This document shows positions 54,456 through 62,551 of a DNA stretch of 64,000 nt, in pieces; the stretch's first letter is position 1, and every line of letters starts with the position of its first letter. Source of the DNA: Streptomyces sp. RPA4-2. Its GTDB lineage: Bacteria; Actinomycetota; Actinomycetes; Streptomycetales; Streptomycetaceae. The stretch spans positions 6,882,001 to 6,946,000 of the forward strand of contig NZ_CP050975.2 in NCBI RefSeq assembly GCF_012273515.2. Direction: 5' to 3'. The notes under the pieces were generated by a model. The model was not told the DNA's origin. It saw only the letters and a list, made by a program, of their open reading frames with translations, and did no database searches. The position numbers and the translations under genes are program-made.

Positions 54456-56090
54456 TCAGGACACCGGACGCGCCCGCTCCACCACCGTGGCCAGATCCAG
54501 ACTGTGCGGCAGGGTCCCGAAGGCCGAGCCCCAGTCGCCGCCCAGGCGTGAGGCGCAGAACGCGTCGGCGACCTCCGGGGGCGCGTACCGGACGAGCAGT
54601 GAACCCTGGAGCACCAGCGCGATGCGCTCCACCAGGCGGCGGGCACGCGCCTCGATGCCGTCCAGATCGGCGAGTTCGGCCAGCAGGTTCTTGATCGCGC
54701 CGTCCAGCCGGTGGTCGGCGCCGCGGGCCAGGCCCACCTCGCGCAGGAACGCGTTCAGTGCCTGCGGCTCGCGCTGGAGCGCGCGCAGCAGGTCGAGGGC
54801 CTGTACGTTGCCGGCGCCCTCCCAGATGGAGTTGAGCGGCGACTCGCGCAGCAGCCTCGGCATGCCGGACTCCTCGACGTACCCGTTGCCGCCCAGGCAC
54901 TCCAGCGCCTCCACCGCCAACGGCGTGCACCGCTTGGTCACCCAGTACTTGGCGGCCGGCACCGCGAGCCGCAGGAACGCCCGCTCCTCCTCGCCGCCGT
55001 CGTCGTACGCGGCCGCCAGACGCATCGCCAGCGTCGTGGCCGCCTCCGACTCCAGCGCCAGGTCCGCCAGCACGTTGCGCATCAGCGGCTTGTCGATCAG
55101 CTTCCCGCCGAAGGCCTCCCGGTGGGCGCTGTGGTGCACGGCCTGCGCGACGGCCTGGCGCATCAGTGAGGCGGCGCCGAGCACGCAGTCGAGCCGGGTC
55201 GCCGAGACCATCTCGATGATGGTGCGCACCCCGCGGCCCTCGTCGCCGACCCGGCGTCCCCAGGTCCCGTCGAACTCGACCTCGCTGGACGCGTTCGACT
55301 TGTTGCCGAGCTTGTCCTTGAGGCGCTGGATGCGGAACACGTTGCGGGTCCCGTCCTCCAGGACCCGCGGCACCAGAAAGCACGTCAGGCCGCCCGGGGC
55401 CTGCGCCAGTACCAGGAATCCGTCCGACATGGGCGCCGAGCAGAACCACTTGTGCCCGGTGAGCGCATAGGTCCCGTCCTCGGCCAGCGGCCGTGCCTCC
55501 GTGGTGTTGGCCCGTACGTCGCTGCCGCCCTGCTTCTCCGTCATGCCCATCCCGAAGAGCACGCCGGCCTTCTGGGCGGCCGGCCGCAGCCCCTGGTCGT
55601 AGACGGTGGAGGTGAGGCGCGGCTCCCACTCGGCGGCGAGCGCGGGGTCGGTGCGCAGCGCGGGCACCGCCGCGTGGGTCATCGACAGCGGGCAGCCGTG
55701 GCCCGCCTCGGCCTGCGTCCAGACGATGAACCCGGCCGCCCGCCTCAGGTGCCCGCCGGGGCGCGACCAGGCGGCCGTCAGCCCGGCCGAGACCCCCTTG
55801 CCGAGGAGCCGGTGCCAGGAGGGATGGAAGTCGACCTCGTCGATCCGGTTGCCGTAGCGGTCGTGCGTGCGCAGCTTCGGCGGGTTCTCGTTGGCGAGCA
55901 CCCCCCACTCCTGCACCTGCGCGGAGCCGGTCGTGCGGCCGAGCGTCGTCAGCTCGTCCCGCGCCTCGTCGAGAAGCTGTGGATCCAGGTGCCGCTCGAC
56001 CGCCTCCACGAGGGCCCGGTCGGCGGCAAAGACGTCATATCCGACCAGGGGCGGAGCCTGGTTGGTCACGGTGTGGGTGCTGGCTGCCAT
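54456..56090 (-). CDS. AidB-like acyl-CoA dehydrogenase family protein
   Basis: 544-aa flavoprotein of the AidB branch: N-terminal NQAPPLVGYDVFAADRALVEA, FAD-region GMGMTEKQGGSDVRANTTEA, HKWFCSAPMSDGFLVLAQ, then LGGNGYVEESGMPRLLRESP. Length equals E. coli AidB (541 aa), which binds DNA and is induced by alkylating agents. Real dehydrogenase substrates are unknown. ATG 56090 is six bases from TACGGT, so leaderless. Only 17 bp separate its start from the divergent YihY gene. Confidence 0.9.
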   Translation of the reverse strand: MAASTHTVTNQAPPLVGYDVFAADRALVEAVERHLDPQLLDEARDELTTLGRTTGSAQVQEWGVLANENPPKLRTHDRYGNRIDEVDFHPSWHRLLGKGVSAGLTAAWSRPGGHLRRAAGFIVWTQAEAGHGCPLSMTHAAVPALRTDPALAAEWEPRLTSTVYDQGLRPAAQKAGVLFGMGMTEKQGGSDVRANTTEARPLAEDGTYALTGHKWFCSAPMSDGFLVLAQAPGGLTCFLVPRVLEDGTRNVFRIQRLKDKLGNKSNASSEVEFDGTWGRRVGDEGRGVRTIIEMVSATRLDCVLGAASLMRQAVAQAVHHSAHREAFGGKLIDKPLMRNVLADLALESEAATTLAMRLAAAYDDGGEEERAFLRLAVPAAKYWVTKRCTPLAVEALECLGGNGYVEESGMPRLLRESPLNSIWEGAGNVQALDLLRALQREPQALNAFLREVGLARGADHRLDGAIKNLLAELADLDGIEARARRLVERIALVLQGSLLVRYAPPEVADAFCASRLGGDWGSAFGTLPHSLDLATVVERARPVS

Positions 56091-56095
56091 ACCGA

Positions 56096-56102
56096 TACCG
56101 TA
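56096..56102. promoter_or_regulatory. Overlapping divergent -10 boxes
   Basis: TACGGT on the minus strand (56097-56102) is six bases before ATG 56090, and TACCGT on the plus strand (56096-56101) is six bases before GTG 56108. The two boxes share five base pairs, so the polymerases must compete. Each -35 region would fall inside the other gene; neither is a good match. Confidence 0.6.
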
Positions 56103-56107
56103 AGGAT

Positions 56108-57274
56108 GTGCACCAGGCAAAAGAAACACCTGAACGGCCTCCCTCGGGCCGCTTCCACCGCGCTCGCGCGCTGTACAGGAACGTGTCGAAGCGCAGGACC
56201 GCCTGGCTGCTGCTCAAGGACACCGTCAACTCCTGCATGGAGTACCGGATCCTGGGGCTGGCGGCCGAGTCCGCCTTCTTCACGCTGCTGTCCGTGCCGC
56301 CGCTGCTGCTCAGCCTGATCGGGCTGCTCGGTTACGTGGACGACTGGACCGGCGCGCACTCGATCGCGAGCCTGGAGTCCAACATCCTGGAGGCGTCCCG
56401 CACGGTCCTGACCGACAAGGGCGTGCACCAGATCGCCGAACCGATCCTCCACGATGTGATGAAGGGCGGCCGCCCCGACGTCATCTCGATCGGCTTCCTG
56501 TTCGCCCTGTGGTCGGGCTCGCGCGCGGTGAACGTCTTCGTCGACACCATCACCGTGATGTACGGCCTCGACGGCACCCGCGGGATCGTGAAGACCAGGA
56601 TGATGTCGTTCCTGCTGTTCGTCGTGGCGCTGCTGATCGGCTCGATCGCCCTGCCGCTGATGGTCGCGGGCCCGGACGCGGTGGTGCAGATCGTGCCGTG
56701 GTCGGCGACGCTCGTACAGGTGCTGTACTGGCCCGTCGTCATCGTGCTCTCGGTCGTCTTCCTCACCACGCTCTACCACGTCTCGGTGCCGGTGCGCTCA
56801 CCCTGGGTCGAGGACGTGCCGGGCGCCCTGGTCGCCCTCGCCATGTGGGTCCTCGGCAGCTTCCTGCTCCGGATCTACCTGACCAGCACGGTCGAGGGCC
56901 CGACGATCTACGGTTCGCTTGCCGCGCCCGTCGCCGTCCTCCTGTGGATCGGCGTGTCCGCGTTCGCGGTGCTGGTGGGCGCCGCGGTCAACGCGGCGAT
57001 CGACCGGGTCTGGCCGGCCGCCGCCACGGCCGCGGCGCGCGCCGCCAACGAACGGCTGCGCCACGAGCAGGCCGCCGAGTACGTGGCCCGCGCGGCCGCC
57101 TCCCTCGCCGCCGACCCCGATCCCGACGACCCGGACATGCCCTCCGAGTTCCCGGAGCGCTGGTCGCGCTTCCTGCCCCCGGAGGACCTGACGTCCCGGC
57201 TCCGGGGCCATGTGAAGAGCACGCACCACCCTCACCGGAACCACGACGGCGAGGACGGCCCGCCGGCCGAGTGA
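56108..57274 (+). CDS. YihY/BrkB family membrane protein
   Basis: 388 aa with six predicted helices: LGLAAESAFFTLLSVPPLLLSL, then ISIGFLFALWSGSRAVNVFVD, SFLLFVVALLIGSIALPLMV, VLYWPVVIVLSVVFLTTLYH, ALVALAMWVLGSFLLRIYL and APVAVLLWIGVSAFAVLVGA. A charged cytoplasmic tail (about 290-388) follows. Once called ribonuclease BN by mistake; actual role unknown, possibly transport. GTG 56108 by the leaderless promoter. Confidence 0.9.
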   Translation: MHQAKETPERPPSGRFHRARALYRNVSKRRTAWLLLKDTVNSCMEYRILGLAAESAFFTLLSVPPLLLSLIGLLGYVDDWTGAHSIASLESNILEASRTVLTDKGVHQIAEPILHDVMKGGRPDVISIGFLFALWSGSRAVNVFVDTITVMYGLDGTRGIVKTRMMSFLLFVVALLIGSIALPLMVAGPDAVVQIVPWSATLVQVLYWPVVIVLSVVFLTTLYHVSVPVRSPWVEDVPGALVALAMWVLGSFLLRIYLTSTVEGPTIYGSLAAPVAVLLWIGVSAFAVLVGAAVNAAIDRVWPAAATAAARAANERLRHEQAAEYVARAAASLAADPDPDDPDMPSEFPERWSRFLPPEDLTSRLRGHVKSTHHPHRNHDGEDGPPAE

Positions 57275-57280
57275 CCTCCC

Positions 57281-57390
57281 GGCCGGCCTCGTCCCCGGCC
57301 GGCCTCGTCCCCGGCCGGCCTCGTCCCCGGCCGGCCTCGTCCCCGAACGGCCTCGTCCCCGAACGGCTCGTCCCCGAACGGCTCGCCACC
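57281..57390. repeat. 16-bp tandem repeat after YihY gene
   Basis: Four perfect copies of GGCCGGCCTCGTCCCC (57281-57344), one variant starting GAACGG (57345-57360), then two 15-bp variants. It lies 6 bp past the YihY stop and before the end of the NmrA-like gene. Confidence 0.9.
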
Positions 57391-57443
57391 GGTCGACCGG
57401 CCTCCCCCTCCGCTCCCGCCGACGACGCGGGCCCCCGGTGCCC

Positions 57444-58255
57444 TCAGGCCTTCCACACCCCGCCGCCGCGGCCTCCCGGGCGAAGTCCGTGAAGTCGCGC
57501 GGCTCACGGCCCAGGACCTGCCGCACACCGTCCGACAGATGGGCGTTGCGGCCGTCGAGGAGGCTCCCGAAGAGCTCGACGAGGAACTCGGCCTCCTCCG
57601 GCGGCACCCCGAAACCGGCCAGACTCTCCCCGTACTCCCGCGCCGTCACCGGGACATAGACCAGTTCACCGCCGGTCGCTCCGGCGATCTCCGCGACCGC
57701 CTCGCGGAAGGTCAGCAGCCGGGGCCCCGAGACCTCTAGATCCCGGCCCACGTACCGGTCGCCCGCCGTCAGCGCGGCCACCACGACGTCCGCGATGTCC
57801 CGCACGTCGATGAACGGCTCGCGCACCTCGCCGGCCGGGAACACCAGCTCGCCGTGCCGGAGCCCGTCGACCAGCGGGCCCTCGCTGAAGTTCTGCGCGA
57901 ACCAGGCGGCCCGGACGACCGTCCAGTCCGCGCCCGACGCCCTGAGCGCCTCCTCGGCCGGGCCGGCCTGCTCCTCGCCCCGCGACGACAAAAGCACCAG
58001 CCGCCGCACACCGAGCCCGACCGCCTCCCGCGCCAGGGCGCCGACCACCCCGGCCGCGGCGGGCGAGCCGATGTCGGTCGGGTGGGCGAGATACGCCGCG
58101 TCGGCGCCACGCAGGACGTCCGCCCACGTCGACCGGTCCGTCCAGTCGAAACCACGGGCGCGGGAGACCGCCCGCACCGTGAGCCCCGCCGCCCGCGCGG
58201 CCCCCGCCACCCGGCGGCCGGTGCGCCCCGAGGCCCCCGTCACCACCACCGTCAT
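57444..58255 (-). CDS. NmrA-like NAD(P)-binding protein, frameshifted at its last codons
   Basis: About 270 aa. Starts MTVVVTGASGRTGRRVAGAA (Rossmann GxxGxxG), with LVLLSSRGEE, FIDVRDIADVVVAAL and VTAREYGESLAGFGVPPEEA typical of NmrA/QOR2-like reductases. ATG 58303 is an alternative start. At the 3' end the frame should read GVWKA-stop (TGA at 57444-57446) but one base is missing in the C-run at 57458-57461 (plus strand). The literal frame therefore continues through the 16-bp repeats and antisense to YihY as far as 56798. The extension is low complexity and almost certainly not a real domain. Confidence 0.8.
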
Positions 58256-58394
58256 GTCCCGCGCGCCCCGGATGTCCTGATCATGTGCCGTGTGATCCGT
58301 CATGCCGTCAGTCAAGCGCCGCGCGCGCCGGGGTCCCATCGCTGAACGGCTCGTTCCCATAAGCGGACGTCCACGACGGCGCGGCGGGGCCGTC

Positions 58395-58400
58395 TACGCT
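58395..58400 (+). promoter_or_regulatory. -10 box of a leaderless promoter (AraC gene 1)
   Basis: TACGCT six bases before ATG 58407. Confidence 0.5.
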
Positions 58401-58406
58401 GACGCC

Positions 58407-59342
58407 ATGGACGCACTCGCCGGCCTGTTGGAGGGCCCACGGGCACGCGGCGCCTTCATGATCAGGGCGGCCTTCGACCCGCCCTGGTGCGTACGCGTCG
58501 AGGACCGCGCCCCTCTGACGATCATGCTCGTGGTCCGCGGCCGGGCCTGGATCACACCGAGCGAGGGGGAGCGGCTCCTGCTGCGCGCCGGCGACCTCGC
58601 CATCGCCCGCGGCCCGGACCCGTACACCTGTGCCGACGACCCCGAAACCCCGCCGCAGGCGGTGATCCTGCCGGGCGGGGAGTGCACCTACCCCGACGGA
58701 CGGTCGCTCCAGGGCCACTGGGACCTCGGTGTGCGCAGCTGGGGCGAGCGCCCCGACGGCTCCACGGTGCTGCTGATCGGGACGTACATGATGCGGGGCG
58801 AGATCAGCGGCAGGCTGCTCGACGCGCTGCCGCCGCTGCTCTCCCTCACCCAGGACGTGTGGGACTGCCCGCTCACGCCCCTCCTCGCCGAGGAGATGGC
58901 CCGCGACGAGCCGGGCCAGGAGGTCGTCCTCGACCGGCTGCTCGACCTGCTGACGATCGCCGCGCTGCGCGCCTGGTTCTCCCGTCCGCAGGCGGCGGCC
59001 CCCGCCTGGTACCGGGCGCTCGCGGACCCCGTCGTCGGACGGGTGCTGCGGCTCCTCCAGGACGACCCGGCGCACCCCTGGACGGTGGCGGCGCTCGCCG
59101 CGAAGGCCGGGGTCTCACGGGCCGCGCTGGCCCGGCGCTTCGGCGAACTCGTGGGCGAGCCCCCGATGACGTACCTCACCGGCTGGCGCCTCGCCCTGGC
59201 CGCCGACCGGCTGCGCGAGACGGACGACACCCTCGACGCGATCGCCCGCCGGGTCGGATACGGCAGCGCGTTCGCCCTGTCCAGCGCCTTCAAACGGGTG
59301 TACGGGATCAGCCCGCAGGAGCACCGGACCCGGGCGGCGTAG
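58407..59342 (+). CDS. AraC family regulator with cupin-like sensor domain
   Basis: 311 aa. The N-terminal cupin-type domain (about 1-180; [21 protein letters not shown]) senses a ligand. Two C-terminal helix-turn-helix motifs: [21 protein letters not shown] and [21 protein letters not shown]. Divergent from the NmrA-like reductase, which it probably controls. Its TAG stop is also the start of the next gene's -10 box. Confidence 0.9.
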   Translation: MDALAGLLEGPRARGAFMIRAAFDPPWCVRVEDRAPLTIMLVVRGRAWITPSEGERLLLRAGDLAIARGPDPYTCADDPETPPQAVILPGGECTYPDGRSLQGHWDLGVRSWGERPDGSTVLLIGTYMMRGEISGRLLDALPPLLSLTQDVWDCPLTPLLAEEMARDEPGQEVVLDRLLDLLTIAALRAWFSRPQAAAPAWYRALADPVVGRVLRLLQDDPAHPWTVAALAAKAGVSRAALARRFGELVGEPPMTYLTGWRLALAADRLRETDDTLDAIARRVGYGSAFALSSAFKRVYGISPQEHRTRAA

Positions 59343-59345
59343 CCT
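59340..59345 (+). promoter_or_regulatory. -10 box overlapping a stop codon (AraC gene 2)
   Basis: TAGCCT: its first three bases are the stop of the preceding AraC gene. It lies seven bases before GTG 59353. Confidence 0.5.
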
Positions 59346-59352
59346 GGCGTCC

Positions 59353-60045
59353 GTGTACGTGGAGCGTGCGTCCCGGTTGCCCGGCGCGGTCGTGTGGAGC
59401 CGCGTCGTGTCCACGCCCGCCGCGGTCACGCGGCCCGTCCTCCCGGACGGCTGCATGGACCTGCTGTGGACCGAGGGCCGGCTGCTGGTCGCCGGTCCCG
59501 ACACCCGCGCGTACGTTCCCGGCGACGCGCCCGCGGGCTGGGCGGGGGTCCGGTTCTTCCCCGGTACGGCGCCCGCCCTCCTCGGTGTCCCCGCGGACGA
59601 ACTCCGCGACCTGCGGGTGGATCTGGCCGATCTGTGGCCCGCCGCCGAGGTACGGCGCCTGACCGCGCGGATCGACGCGGCGGCCGACCCCGTCGCCGCG
59701 CTCGAAGAGGTCGCGCTGGACCGGGCTGCGGGCACCGGGCCCGCCGAACCACTGCTGCGGGAGATCGTGGCGGCCCTGGACGCGGGCCGGTCGGCGGCGG
59801 CCACGGCCGCCCGACTGGGCCTGAGCACACGCCAGTTGCACCGTCGCTCCCTGACGGCCTTCGGCTACGGACCCAGGACACTGACCCGGGTCCTGCGGCT
59901 GCAACGGGCCCTCGCCCTCGCGTGGGACGGTGTCCCCTTCGCGGAGGTCGCCGCCCGTGCCGGCTACGCCGACCAGCCGCATCTGGCCCGGGACGTCAAG
60001 GAGTTGGCGGGCATGCCGCTGGGTGAACTGCTCGCACGCTCCTGA
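59353..60045 (+). CDS. AraC family regulator, second gene
   Basis: 230 aa. An N-terminal DUF6597-like domain ([36 protein letters not shown]) is followed by an AraC DNA-binding region: [20 protein letters not shown] and [20 protein letters not shown]. It begins 10 bp after the first AraC gene but has its own leaderless promoter, so it may be expressed separately. Convergent with a VOC gene. Confidence 0.87.
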   Translation: MYVERASRLPGAVVWSRVVSTPAAVTRPVLPDGCMDLLWTEGRLLVAGPDTRAYVPGDAPAGWAGVRFFPGTAPALLGVPADELRDLRVDLADLWPAAEVRRLTARIDAAADPVAALEEVALDRAAGTGPAEPLLREIVAALDAGRSAAATAARLGLSTRQLHRRSLTAFGYGPRTLTRVLRLQRALALAWDGVPFAEVAARAGYADQPHLARDVKELAGMPLGELLARS

Positions 60046-60081
60046 GAGCCCCCGACCGGAGGTCCGCCGCCGGGTGCGGGG

Positions 60082-60483
60082 CTACTTCTCCGGGAGCCGC
60101 GCGAACAGGTCCACGGCGTTGCCGTCCGGATCGTGCACGACCGCGTACCGCATGCCCCACACAGCGTCCCACGGCTTGAGCTCACCGTGATGGCCGGCGC
60201 CCACCAGATCCTCGTACACCGAGTCGACCTCCGCCGGGCTGTCGCAGAGGAAGGCGAGCGACGTCCGGCCGTCCCCGGCGGCCGCCGGCCGCCACCCCGG
60301 GTGGAACGACCGGATCGTCTCCTCGGTGTCGATCGCCAGCCGCGGACCACCGGGCAGCGCGGCCTCGACATGCGGCTGGTCCTCGGCCCCCTCGGGGAAG
60401 ACGAGACCGAGGCGGCGGTAGAAGGCGAGCGTGGCGGCCATGTCGGAGGCGACCAGGCCGATCACATCGAATCGTGGAGTCAT
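60082..60483 (-). CDS. VOC superfamily protein
   Basis: 133 aa, one glyoxalase-like domain: RFDVIGLVASDMAATLAFYR, PHVEAALPGGPRLAID, VVHDPDGNAVDLFARLP. Function unknown. ATG 60483 lies six bases from TACCGT. Divergent from the ThuA gene; 88 bp between starts. Confidence 0.86.
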   Translation of the reverse strand: MTPRFDVIGLVASDMAATLAFYRRLGLVFPEGAEDQPHVEAALPGGPRLAIDTEETIRSFHPGWRPAAAGDGRTSLAFLCDSPAEVDSVYEDLVGAGHHGELKPWDAVWGMRYAVVHDPDGNAVDLFARLPEK

Positions 60484-60489
60484 GAGGGC

Positions 60490-60495
60490 ACGGTA
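60490..60495 (-). promoter_or_regulatory. -10 box of a leaderless promoter (VOC gene)
   Basis: TACCGT on the minus strand, six bases before ATG 60483. Confidence 0.5.
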
Positions 60496-60558
60496 GGCCG
60501 ACGGCGGGGGACCGGTCTTGAAGGAATCGGACAGCCGGGGCGCCAGGTCGCGGCGGAA

Positions 60559-60564
60559 TAGGCT
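60559..60564 (+). promoter_or_regulatory. -10 box of a leaderless promoter (ThuA gene)
   Basis: TAGGCT seven bases before ATG 60572. Confidence 0.5.
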
Positions 60565-60571
60565 CACCACC

Positions 60572-61321
60572 ATGGCCCACCGCGTGCTCGTCCACACCCG
60601 CACCACCGCCTACCGGCACGACTCCATCCCGGCCGCCGTGGCCGCCGTACGCTCCCTCGGCGGGGCACACGGGTTCCACGTCGTCGCCACCGAGGACCCC
60701 GGCCTCTTCGAGGGGCCGCTCGACGCGTACGCCGCCGTGGTCTTCCTCTCCACCAGCGGCGACGTGCTGACACCGGCGGGCCGGACCCGGCTCGCGGCGT
60801 ACGTCGAGGACGGCGGCGGGTTCGTCGGTGTGCACGCGGCCGCCTGCACCGAGTACGACTGGCCCTACTACGGCGAACTGCTCGGCGCGCGCTTCGACCG
60901 GCACCCCGACCTCCAGCCGGGCCGGGCCCTCGTCGTGGACCGCGCGCATCCGGCGACCCGACACCTCCCACCGGTCTGGGAGTTCACCGACGAGTGGTAC
61001 GACTTCCGCCCCGGGCCGGACGGTTCGGCGCGCGTGCTCGTGCGCGCCGACGAATCCTCCTACGAGGGAGGCGGCATGGGCGACGACCACCCGCTCGTGT
61101 GGTGCCGCGAGCAGGGCGCGGGCCGCGTCTTCTACACCGCGCTCGGCCACACCGCGCAGGCCTACGAGGACCCGGACTTCCGCCACCACCTGCTCGGCGG
61201 CATCACCTGGGCCGCCCGCGGCCGGTCGCGCACTCGCGCCGGTTCGCCCGCCCGTACGGCCGCGCCGCCGCTGTCGGCCGTACGCCGTCCGCGTCGCTCC
61301 GGCGGAACCCCGCGGCCCTGA
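60572..61321 (+). CDS. ThuA-like domain protein
   Basis: 249 aa, class I glutamine-amidotransferase-like fold as in ThuA: RVLVHTRTTAYRHDSIPAAV, GGGFVGVHAAACTEYDWPYY, FTDEWYDFRPGP, HPLVWCREQGAGRVFYTALGH. The last ~35 residues are Arg/Pro-rich and disordered. ThuA is linked to trehalose and disaccharide use in rhizobia; a sugar-related role here is only inference, though the window also holds treXYZ genes. Confidence 0.85.
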   Translation: MAHRVLVHTRTTAYRHDSIPAAVAAVRSLGGAHGFHVVATEDPGLFEGPLDAYAAVVFLSTSGDVLTPAGRTRLAAYVEDGGGFVGVHAAACTEYDWPYYGELLGARFDRHPDLQPGRALVVDRAHPATRHLPPVWEFTDEWYDFRPGPDGSARVLVRADESSYEGGGMGDDHPLVWCREQGAGRVFYTALGHTAQAYEDPDFRHHLLGGITWAARGRSRTRAGSPARTAAPPLSAVRRPRRSGGTPRP

Positions 61322-61442
61322 CGACGGCCACCCCCGGGGCCGCGGAAGAGGCCGGTCGTCCGTCCGCGGGGTCGCCCGCGCGGGGCCCGCGTGCGCGACC
61401 GGCGGACAGGGGGCTCCCTCACCCGCCCGCGTCGTGCGGCCG

Positions 61443-62387
61443 TCACCGTCCGGAGGCCAGCGACTCCCTGATCCTCGTGATCGCCTCAGGGCCGACCCGG
61501 CAGCAACCGCCGACCAGCCGGGCCCCGCCCCGCCGCCAGCCGGTCACCTGCTCGGCGGTGAACGTCGAGCGCCCGCTCCACGCGCGGGCCCCCGCGTCCC
61601 ACACCTCGCCGCTGTTCGGATAGACCACGACCGGCTTGCCGGTCACCCGCGCCGCCGTCGCGACCGCGCCGTCCACGTCCTCGGGCGCGCAGCAGTTCAC
61701 GCCGACCGCGATGATCTCGTCCGCTTCGGCTGCCACGGCGAAGGCCTCCTCCAGGGTCTGCCCGGCCCGGGTACGGTCACCGGCGACGCTGTAGGACAGC
61801 CACGCCGGTACGCCGAGCCCGCGCACCGCCCGCAGCAGCGCACGGGCCTCGTCGGTGTCCGGCACGGTCTCCAGGGCCAGTACGTCGGGCGCGGCGGCGG
61901 CCAGCACCTCCAGGCGCGGCCGGTGGAAGCGCTCCAGCTCGGCCACGCTCAGTCCGTACCGGCCCCGGTACTCCGAGCCGTCCGCGAGCATCGCCCCGTA
62001 CGGGCCGGCGGACGCGGCCACCCACAGGGGCCGAGTGACACCCTTCGCACGCGCCCGCCGGGCCGCCTCGCGCGCCGATCCGACGCTGAGGCGCAGCAGT
62101 CCGGCCGCCCGCTCGCGCGGGATGCCGCGCTTCGCGAAGCCCTCGAAGGTGGCCTGGTAGCTGGAGGTGATCGCCACGTCCGCGCCCGCCTCGAAGTAGG
62201 CGAGATGGGCCTCGGTGATCGCCTCCGGCCGCTCGGCGAGAAGCCGTGCCGACCACAGCTCGTCGCTCAGATCGTGTCCGGCGGACTCGAGCTGGTTGGA
62301 CATCCCGCCGTCCAGGACCACCGTTCCCGACGCGAGCGCGCCGGCGAGGGTGTGGGGTCGGCCGCTGCGGGAGGCGTCACTGGTCAT
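61443..62387 (-). CDS. mmuM: Homocysteine S-methyltransferase
   Basis: 314 aa. The zinc-site Cys residues lie in GVNCCAPEDV and the C-terminal GGCCRVGP. Start MTSDASRSGRPHT precedes LASGTVVLDGGMSNQLES. Transfers a methyl group from S-methylmethionine (or S-adenosylmethionine) to homocysteine, yielding methionine. ATG 62387 lies six bases from TAGCGT. No S-methylmethionine permease is adjacent. Confidence 0.9.
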   Translation of the reverse strand: MTSDASRSGRPHTLAGALASGTVVLDGGMSNQLESAGHDLSDELWSARLLAERPEAITEAHLAYFEAGADVAITSSYQATFEGFAKRGIPRERAAGLLRLSVGSAREAARRARAKGVTRPLWVAASAGPYGAMLADGSEYRGRYGLSVAELERFHRPRLEVLAAAAPDVLALETVPDTDEARALLRAVRGLGVPAWLSYSVAGDRTRAGQTLEEAFAVAAEADEIIAVGVNCCAPEDVDGAVATAARVTGKPVVVYPNSGEVWDAGARAWSGRSTFTAEQVTGWRRGGARLVGGCCRVGPEAITRIRESLASGR

Positions 62388-62393
62388 GTCACG

Positions 62394-62399
62394 ACGCTA
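62394..62399 (-). promoter_or_regulatory. -10 box of a leaderless promoter (mmuM)
   Basis: TAGCGT on the minus strand, six bases before ATG 62387. Confidence 0.5.
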
Positions 62400-62481
62400 G
62401 CCGATCCGCGGGGCTGCACCCGCCCGGCCCCGTTGACCTCCCCGTACCCCACCTCTACCTTTTCGTCGTTCCCACGGCACG

Positions 62482-62520
62482 GATCCGATGAACAGATCCG
62501 ATGAACAGATCCGATGACAC
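62482..62520. repeat. Three 13-bp direct repeats before the DUF2264 gene
   Basis: GATCCGATGAACA at 62482-62494 and 62495-62507, with variant GATCCGATGACAC at 62508-62520, ending 31 bp before the start codon. Could be iterated regulator sites. Confidence 0.8.
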
Positions 62521-62551
62521 GGATGCCACGGCACAGAAAGGAAGTCCGCCG

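Noticed and set aside
56798-57443. C-terminal domain fused to the NmrA-like protein
   Set aside because: It consists of the 16-bp repeats and the antisense of YihY, and a one-base correction restores the normal stop.
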